Below the pieces are notes generated by a model. That model was not told where the DNA came from, ran no database searches, and worked only from the letters and a program-made list of their open reading frames with translations. Shown piece by piece: positions 58,806 to 64,000 of a stretch of 64,000 nucleotides of DNA. The stretch covers positions 1 to 64,000 of the forward strand of contig NZ_MJAJ01000047.1 in NCBI RefSeq assembly GCF_001746365.1. The letters are read 5' to 3'. Positions within the stretch are counted from its first letter, which is position 1. Each line of letters opens with the position of its first letter. This DNA is from Streptomyces sp. LUP30 (GTDB lineage Bacteria; Actinomycetota; Actinomycetes; Streptomycetales; Streptomycetaceae). Position numbers and translations under genes: made by a program.

Positions 58806-60044
58806 ATGAGGCTGGGTAAACGACGTACCGGGCTGGTGGCTACGGCCGGCGTACTCGGCGGCGCACTCGCTGTCACGGCCCTCGGCGGCACGAGCAATGC
58901 TGCCACCGGCGGCAACGACGCCGGGAACCACTCGTCGTCGCGGGCGCGGGCGCACCAGGCGAGCGCTCAGGAGGCCTCCGACGCCCGTATCGAGATCACT
59001 CCCGGGCCGGGCTCCCACGGCGTCGGGATCAACGACCCGGTCGGTGCCACCGTCAGTAACGGCAAGCTCACCAAGGTGACCATGACCGCCGTCGCGACCG
59101 GTGCCGAGATCCCGGGCACTCTGTCCGCGGACGGCGCCTCCTGGAAGCCGAACGGCCCGCTGGAACGTGCCACCAAGTACCAGATCACCGCGGAGGCCGC
59201 GGACGCCAAGGGCCGTTCCGCCACAGCCGACGCCACGATCACCACCGTGTCCCCGGCCAACGACTTCATCGGGCACCTCTCCCCCGAGGACGGCTCGACC
59301 GTCGGCGTGGGCATGCCGGTGACGGTCGACTTCGACCAGGCGGTCAGCGACAAGGCCGCCGTGCAGTCGGAGATCCAGGTCAGTTCCAGCAGCGGCCAGC
59401 AGGTCGTCGGTCACTGGTTCAACCGCCACCGCCTGGACTTCCGTCCTGAGACCTACTGGAAGCCCGGCTCCACCGTCACCGTCACGCTCACCAGCCAGGG
59501 CATCCAGAAGACGGTCACGTTCACGATCGGCCGGAGCCAGATCAGCACCGTGGACGCGAAGACCAAGCAGCTGACCGTCGTCCGGGACGGCAAGACGATC
59601 CGGACGATCCCGATCTCGTCGGGCAGCGCCGAGCACCCGACGTACAACGGTCGGATGGTGATCTCCGAGAAATTCAGCCACACCCACATGAACGGTGCGA
59701 GCGTCGGCCTCACGGAGAAGAACGGCAAGCCCTCGTACGACATCAAGGCCGTGCCGCACGCCATGCGTCTGACCGACTCGGGCACGTTCATCCACGGCAA
59801 CTACTGGGGTGCCGACTCTGTCTTCGGCAAGGTCAACACCAGCCACGGCTGCGTAGGCCTGAGGGATGTCAGGGGCGGCGGCGACGCCAGGCAGCCCGCC
59901 GCGTGGTTCTTCGACCACTCGATGATCGGTGACGTCGTGATCGTCAAGAACTCCCAGGACAAAACCATGTTGGCCCCGGGCAACGGACTCAGTGACTGGA
60001 ACATGCCCTGGAGCGAGTGGGTAGCGGGCAGCGCGACCGGCTGA
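58806..60044 (+). CDS. L,D-transpeptidase with Ig-like domain (YkuD)
   Basis: 412-residue exported enzyme. Signal peptide (TGLVATAGVLGGALAVTALG) without a lipobox; an Ig-like domain pair (about 55-245), then the YkuD catalytic domain (about 250-390) with HGNYWGADSVFG and the active-site Cys in SHGCVGLRD. It makes 3-3 cross-links in peptidoglycan and resembles LdtMt2-type enzymes. ATG 58806 has GGGAG upstream; ATG 58785 in frame gives a longer, less typical signal. Confidence 0.88.
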   Translation: MRLGKRRTGLVATAGVLGGALAVTALGGTSNAATGGNDAGNHSSSRARAHQASAQEASDARIEITPGPGSHGVGINDPVGATVSNGKLTKVTMTAVATGAEIPGTLSADGASWKPNGPLERATKYQITAEAADAKGRSATADATITTVSPANDFIGHLSPEDGSTVGVGMPVTVDFDQAVSDKAAVQSEIQVSSSSGQQVVGHWFNRHRLDFRPETYWKPGSTVTVTLTSQGIQKTVTFTIGRSQISTVDAKTKQLTVVRDGKTIRTIPISSGSAEHPTYNGRMVISEKFSHTHMNGASVGLTEKNGKPSYDIKAVPHAMRLTDSGTFIHGNYWGADSVFGKVNTSHGCVGLRDVRGGGDARQPAAWFFDHSMIGDVVIVKNSQDKTMLAPGNGLSDWNMPWSEWVAGSATG

Positions 60045-60230
60045 CGATGTCGCCGATCACCCGGCGGACCGTCGTCGATCTTCTGGTCTCGGCGCCCGTC
60101 GTCCCGCCGACCGGTTCGGACCTGTCGCACGACTCTGGCCGGCCGAAGCCCTCCGCCGATCCGCAGTTCGATCAGAACCAGTCGAGCTGATGGAGATCCA
60201 CGGGGCTTGGCCACCGGCACGATGTGGGCC

Positions 60231-60508
60231 ATGACGCACACCTCCCGCCGCATGTTCGAGCTCCTGGAGCCGATCCGCCTGGTCACCGCCGGGTGATGTA
60301 CGCCGGAATGCGCACGCTTCCGGTGCCGAGCGACCCTGTCGCCCGGCTGTGGCATTCCGCGACCGTGCTGCGCGAGCACCGCGGGGACGGGCATGTCGCC
60401 GCTCTCGTCGGCGCACGCGTCAGCGGTACGGAGGCCCACCTGCTCGACGCGCTGGTCGCAGAGCTCGAACCCATCACCGCGACGCTGGTGGCCGCGGGTT
60501 CGCAGTGA
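60231..60508 (+). pseudogene. Decayed SCO6745-family gene
   Basis: ATG 60231 begins SRRMFELLEPIRLVTAG and stops at TGA 60294-60296. In another frame the next 200 bases read ARLWHSATVLREHRGDGHVA and GTEAHLLDAL, the middle of the SCO6745 family, ending at about 60508. Large deletions and a frame change separate the pieces. 60045-60230 and 60509-60652 show nothing. Confidence 0.65.
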
Positions 60509-60652
60509 GTTCGGGCCCGCGGGCGAGCCGCCTCCGCGAAGATCGATGCAGGTGCGCACGACCTCTCGGAGGTCGTGCGCAGCCGGTTCGCGTCCGACGA
60601 CCGGCCGTGCATGAACCTGGCTCTGCTCATCAGGCTCGTTGGATCGATCATC

Positions 60653-60658
60653 TAGGCT
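60653..60658 (+). promoter_or_regulatory. -10 hexamer TAGGCT of a leaderless gene
   Basis: TAGGCT ends six bases before GTG 60665 with no ribosome site. Confidence 0.45.
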
Positions 60659-60664
60659 GGCGTG

Positions 60665-61513
60665 GTGACTGATGAGCAGGAGCAGGTGCGGCCGTCGGGA
60701 GTGTGGGCCACGTCGGTGGGGGTGGCCCGGGTGCGGGCACTGGAGAGTGAGCGGGAGAACGCGCTGTTCCGCGACCCGTTGGCACAGGCCTTCGCCGCCG
60801 CCGGCGGCCTGTGGCCCTCCTCGCCGCCGCCCGGTGACGAGGCCGCGCGACGCCGTCGGCTGGGCGTGGCGTTCTCCATCGTCATCAGGACGAAGTTCCT
60901 CGACGACCTGTTGCAGCAAGCCTCCGCGTCCGGGATCCGGCAGGTCGTGCTGCTCGGCGCCGGCATGGACAGCCGGGCCTTCCGGATGGACTGGCCCGAG
61001 GGCACCCGGCTGTTCGAGGTCGACACGGCCGCGCCACTGGACTTCAAGGCTTCGGTGCTGCGTCAGGAGCGGGCCGTCGCTCGGTGCGAGCGGATCACCG
61101 TCGCGGTGGATCTGCGTGAGGACTGGCCGGGCGCGCTGGCCGCCGCGGGCCACGACCCAGCCGTGCCGACCGTGTGGATCGCCGAAGGACTGCTGATCTA
61201 TCTGCCCCAGGACGCGGTGGAGTTGCTGCTGGCCCGGATCAGCGCGCAGTCGGCGCCGGGCAGTCGGATGGGGCTGACGTTGGGCTCGCGCGGCGTGATC
61301 GAGCGCTTCGGCGCGGATGCCGTACCGGGGTCGGCGGCGTCCATGTGGGTATCGGAGATGCCCGACGACCCGGTGGGCTGGCTGGCCGGGCACGGCTGGG
61401 AAGCCCACAGCCACACCTTGCGCGAGCGCGCCGCCGCCTACGGCCGTCCGTTCAGCACCGCACCGCAGGGCGAGGAGCAGCCAGGCGGACTGATCTCGGC
61501 GGTCCGCCGGTAG
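60665..61513 (+). CDS. TIGR00027-type SAM-dependent methyltransferase
   Basis: 282-residue methyltransferase of the leucine carboxyl methyltransferase-like family common in actinomycetes. It has WATSVGVARVRALESERENALFRDP near the N-terminus, VVLLGAGMDSRAFRMD as SAM motif I, RLFEVDTAAPLDFKASVL, and TVWIAEGLLIYLPQDAVELLL. GTG 60665 chosen because it is six bases after a -10 hexamer; GTG 60662 immediately before is equivalent. Substrate unknown. Confidence 0.87.
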   Translation: MTDEQEQVRPSGVWATSVGVARVRALESERENALFRDPLAQAFAAAGGLWPSSPPPGDEAARRRRLGVAFSIVIRTKFLDDLLQQASASGIRQVVLLGAGMDSRAFRMDWPEGTRLFEVDTAAPLDFKASVLRQERAVARCERITVAVDLREDWPGALAAAGHDPAVPTVWIAEGLLIYLPQDAVELLLARISAQSAPGSRMGLTLGSRGVIERFGADAVPGSAASMWVSEMPDDPVGWLAGHGWEAHSHTLRERAAAYGRPFSTAPQGEEQPGGLISAVRR

Positions 61514-61674
61514 AGCGCTTCCCTGTTGCCGGGGTGATCGGTTCCTCGAAGTCCGTGCCCCGCTTGCCGGCCGGGCGGCTGACCGACGGGGCGCAAGCCC
61601 GTTCCGTCTCCGCCTCCAGGCCGTCGACCTGGAGGCCAGGTGCGCGCCTGCGGACTGCGGCCACTGCGGCACCG

Positions 61675-62910
61675 TCAGCTCTCGGCAGGTTGCCCTTCGG
61701 GCAGCCGTCGTCCGTCTCGCGCGCCCTTCACGGGTCGGCGGGAACGACCCGCTGCCATCATGGATTTCCAGGATCTGTTGCGCTTGAAGGGCATCTCGAA
61801 GACACGGGAGAACAGCCATGACCCGAACACCGACACCGGCAGGGCCAGGAGGAGCGTGAAGCAGAAGGTGGGCATGCCGGGCGAGACGAAACGCGGGGCC
61901 ACTCGGCGGATCACGACCATGACGATCGGCAAGTGGATCAGGTAGAGGCTGTAGGAGAAGTCGCCGAGGCTCCGGATGGGGCGCGTGGTCAGGAGCCGTA
62001 CGAGGATCGCGGGTCTGCCGGTGGCGACCGCGGCAAGCAGCATCGTCATGGCCGGAGCGACGGCGAGGTCGATCCAGAAATAGTGATGCACCGTCCAGAC
62101 AGAACCCTGTCGGTACCCGAGGGCCAGGACCGGTGCCGCGGCCAGGACGGCGAACCATGCCCACGGCAGGCGTCGAACTCGGTCCGATGCGACGACGATT
62201 GCCGCGCCTATCATGCCTGCGACGAAAACGGGGGCGAGATGGAGAGCGAGCCGGTTGTCGCCCTCCACGGGGTTCGCATGAGCGGCCATCAAGCCGAGAG
62301 CGATCACCGGAAGTGTCACGCACGCGACCACAGCGGTCGCGCTGAATCGGCGCCGGACCAGCAGGAGCAGGGGGAAGAGGACATAGAGTTCGGCCTCCAC
62401 TCCGATCGACCAGAACGCGCCGTTCGGTGTCGGGGCGTGGACCATGTCCTGAGCCACGAGGCCGAACACCACGATCGACGCCCCGGTGGGCGGCCCGAAG
62501 TGTGAAGCCGGCACCAGGAGCCGGGAAATGACCAGGCTCATGGCCAGGGCCGCCCAGTACGGAGGCAGAATGCGCCAGGCGCGTCGGCGCAGGAACTGAG
62601 CGACACCGCCCGACCGCCAGCCGTGACGGGCCGGGGAGATCGCCAGAGAGAACCCCGACAGCACCAGAAAGAAGACGACGGCGAGGCGACCGAACATCAA
62701 TACGTCCAGCCAGGCGGGCGCCGAACTGTGGGGATAGCCGGGAAAGGTGTACAGCCAGCAGTGGAAGAGCACGACGTACAGTGCCGCCAAGCCGCGGAGG
62801 CCGTCCAGACCCAGCACCTGCCGACGGACGGGTGCTCCGCTCGATTCCTCGTCCCGTCCTGGTGGGGACGCCAAAGCCAGAGCGCTGCTCACCGGACGGA
62901 TCGAATCCAC
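61675..62910 (-). CDS. Acyltransferase family 3 (OafA/YrhL-like)
   Basis: 411-residue integral membrane O-acyltransferase with about ten membrane helices. It starts LGLDGLRGLAALYVVLFHCW (catalytic His in the first helix end), then FFLVLSGFSLAISPAR, ILPPYWAAL and GAFWSIGVEAELYVLFPLL, and SYSLYLIHLPIVMVV near the C-terminus. These enzymes move acetyl or similar groups to sugars or antibiotics. Start is uncertain: GTG 62910 or TTG 62922. A longer frame upstream is not protein-like. Confidence 0.85.
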   Translation of the reverse strand: MDSIRPVSSALALASPPGRDEESSGAPVRRQVLGLDGLRGLAALYVVLFHCWLYTFPGYPHSSAPAWLDVLMFGRLAVVFFLVLSGFSLAISPARHGWRSGGVAQFLRRRAWRILPPYWAALAMSLVISRLLVPASHFGPPTGASIVVFGLVAQDMVHAPTPNGAFWSIGVEAELYVLFPLLLLVRRRFSATAVVACVTLPVIALGLMAAHANPVEGDNRLALHLAPVFVAGMIGAAIVVASDRVRRLPWAWFAVLAAAPVLALGYRQGSVWTVHHYFWIDLAVAPAMTMLLAAVATGRPAILVRLLTTRPIRSLGDFSYSLYLIHLPIVMVVIRRVAPRFVSPGMPTFCFTLLLALPVSVFGSWLFSRVFEMPFKRNRSWKSMMAAGRSRRPVKGARDGRRLPEGQPAES

Positions 62911-63107
62911 TGAAATCGTCAACCCTTTCTGCGGACACCGTGTGTCCCGAACACTGCCACCGTCTCGACGGTCGCCGCCCATGCAACCTGCCCTGCGGTG
63001 GGTGCGCGCCCGAGCGTAACTTCGGCGGAACGCCGGGCTTTCGCGGTGCCGCCCACCGTGACTGGTACGTAGCGTCCGGCCGAGCGGTTCAAAGGGATGC
63101 CGGACGG

Positions 63108-63143
63108 CGAAAGCCGGGCGAGGTCTCCCCCGCCCGGCTTTCG
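63108..63143 (-). terminator. Terminator of the catalase gene
   Basis: CGAAAGCCGGGCG (63108-63120) and CGCCCGGCTTTCG (63131-63143) form a 13-bp perfect stem with a 10-base loop, 20 bases beyond the catalase stop. Confidence 0.75.
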
Positions 63144-63162
63144 TCACCTGTGTGTGCCGTGA

Positions 63163-64000
63163 TCAGACTCCGGTGAACCGCTCCCACACTCGGTGCGAGC
63201 CCAGCAGCTCGGTGACCTGCTCCAGAACGGCGGGGCCGGAGTCGCCCAGGACGACGCCGGGCGCCTGAGCGGGCACGCCGGCCGCCTCCAGCACGTTTTC
63301 GCTCAGTGCCCAGGCGCCGATGGCCTTGCCGTGTCGGAACGCCTCGGACAGCAGCAGCGCCACGCGCGGATCCAGGCCCGCCCGCGGGGCGCCGGGGGCG
63401 GCCTTGGCGTCACGGGCGCCGAAGGCGTCCTCGCCGACCATGGGTGTTCCGGCGAGCAGGATGGCGTCGAACTCGACGGAACGCGCCGTGGCGTACGTCC
63501 GCTGGACCGTGACTCCGGCGTCGTCCCCGCCGAGCGTGCCCCCGACGGGGGCGACGATCAGGGGCACCATGCCGCTGTCGAGCACCGACTCCCGTACGGC
63601 GCGGACCTCGTCCAGGTCGCCGTTCCGGGCGGCGACGATCCCGACGACGCGCCCGTCGGTGGGCCAGGTGCGGCCGAGCTGGGACAGCGCCGGACTCGGC
63701 TCGACGTCGGCCGGCGGGACAGTGGGTGCGGGGGCGGGCAGACCCAGACCCGAGGCGACCTGAGCGCACAGCTCCGCGTCGATGTTGGCGAGAACCTGGA
63801 GGGCACGCTCCTTGATGGCCTGCTCGTAGCATTTGCTCAGTTCGAAGGTGTACGCGCCGATGATGTGCTCGCGCTCGACCGGCGTCATGCTGAGCCAGAA
63901 CCGGCGGGGTTGGCTGAAGTGGTCCGCGAAGGACTCCGGCGCCTCCCTGACCTTGGCCGCCTCCGGGACGCGCACCGGCGCCTCGACGAACGCCGCGGTG
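63163..64000 (-). CDS. katE: Large-subunit catalase (KatE type), 3' part only
   Basis: The gene continues past the window edge; only the last 279 codons are here. The upstream part (PESFADHFSQPRRFWLSMTPVEREHIIGAYTFELSKC) is the end of the catalase barrel/helical domain, and residues that follow form the C-terminal class I glutamine amidotransferase-like domain of large-subunit, HPII-type catalases (GRVVGIVAARNGDLDEVRAVRESVLDSGMVPLIVAP, FDAILLAGTP). The heme-binding core lies outside the window. Decomposes hydrogen peroxide in the cytoplasm. Confidence 0.85.
   Translation of the reverse strand, partial: TAAFVEAPVRVPEAAKVREAPESFADHFSQPRRFWLSMTPVEREHIIGAYTFELSKCYEQAIKERALQVLANIDAELCAQVASGLGLPAPAPTVPPADVEPSPALSQLGRTWPTDGRVVGIVAARNGDLDEVRAVRESVLDSGMVPLIVAPVGGTLGGDDAGVTVQRTYATARSVEFDAILLAGTPMVGEDAFGARDAKAAPGAPRAGLDPRVALLLSEAFRHGKAIGAWALSENVLEAAGVPAQAPGVVLGDSGPAVLEQVTELLGSHRVWERFTGV

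Overview
The window reads as chromosomal DNA of a Streptomyces or close relative. GC content is very high, third codon positions are almost all G or C, GTG and TTG starts are common, and many families are typical of Streptomyces (WHG-type TetR, DUF2637, DUF3618, SCO2525-like methyltransferase, ANTAR, KatE-type catalase). I found no tRNA, rRNA or CRISPR array.

1-13.5 kb is an exopolysaccharide locus in three transcription units. A minus-strand unit (3890 to 17) encodes two glycosyltransferases, an initiating sugar transferase and a UDP-glucuronate epimerase-like enzyme. A divergent plus-strand unit (4016 to 6855) encodes a Wzz/Wzc-like protein and a Wzy-like polymerase. A second minus-strand unit (13451 to 6728) encodes an aminotransferase/4,6-dehydratase fusion, an LCP ligase, a Wzx flippase and a glycosyltransferase. 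The same palindromic element lies at all three promoter regions. Together these genes would make, flip, polymerise and attach a surface polysaccharide.

13.6-19.8 kb holds a TetR regulator, then one open frame joining a membrane GGDEF-EAL protein to an alpha-oxoamine synthase, overlapping a methyltransferase gene. This is the most unusual item: a c-di-GMP module joined to an enzyme class that makes aminoketone lipids or signals.

20-24.2 kb holds a PEP mutase/isocitrate lyase family enzyme and an acyl-CoA desaturase with its ferredoxin reductase, opposite a PucR-like regulator. 24.7-37.4 kb is patchy accessory DNA: a lipoprotein, methyltransferase, two TetR/enzyme divergons with visible operators, a hydrolase, small proteins, and several decayed genes (IS5- and IS701-like transposases, an aspartic protease).

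37.7-45.6 kb includes a DoxX protein and a compact operon: a PAS-LuxR regulator divergent from an ATP-grasp ligase, a dikinase-like protein and an MFS transporter, with a perfect 22-bp dyad in the shared control region. This looks like a small, undescribed metabolite cluster. 45.7-48.7 kb has more transposase debris and small genes.

48.9-64 kb is more regular: aldo/keto reductase with epimerase and LysR, a DHFR-like reductase, a NarL-type two-component system, secreted small protein, holin/DUF3618 pair with a sigma-B-like promoter, methyltransferases, an MBL hydrolase, an L,D-transpeptidase, an acyltransferase and the 3' part of a large catalase. Several of these genes appear to be leaderless.
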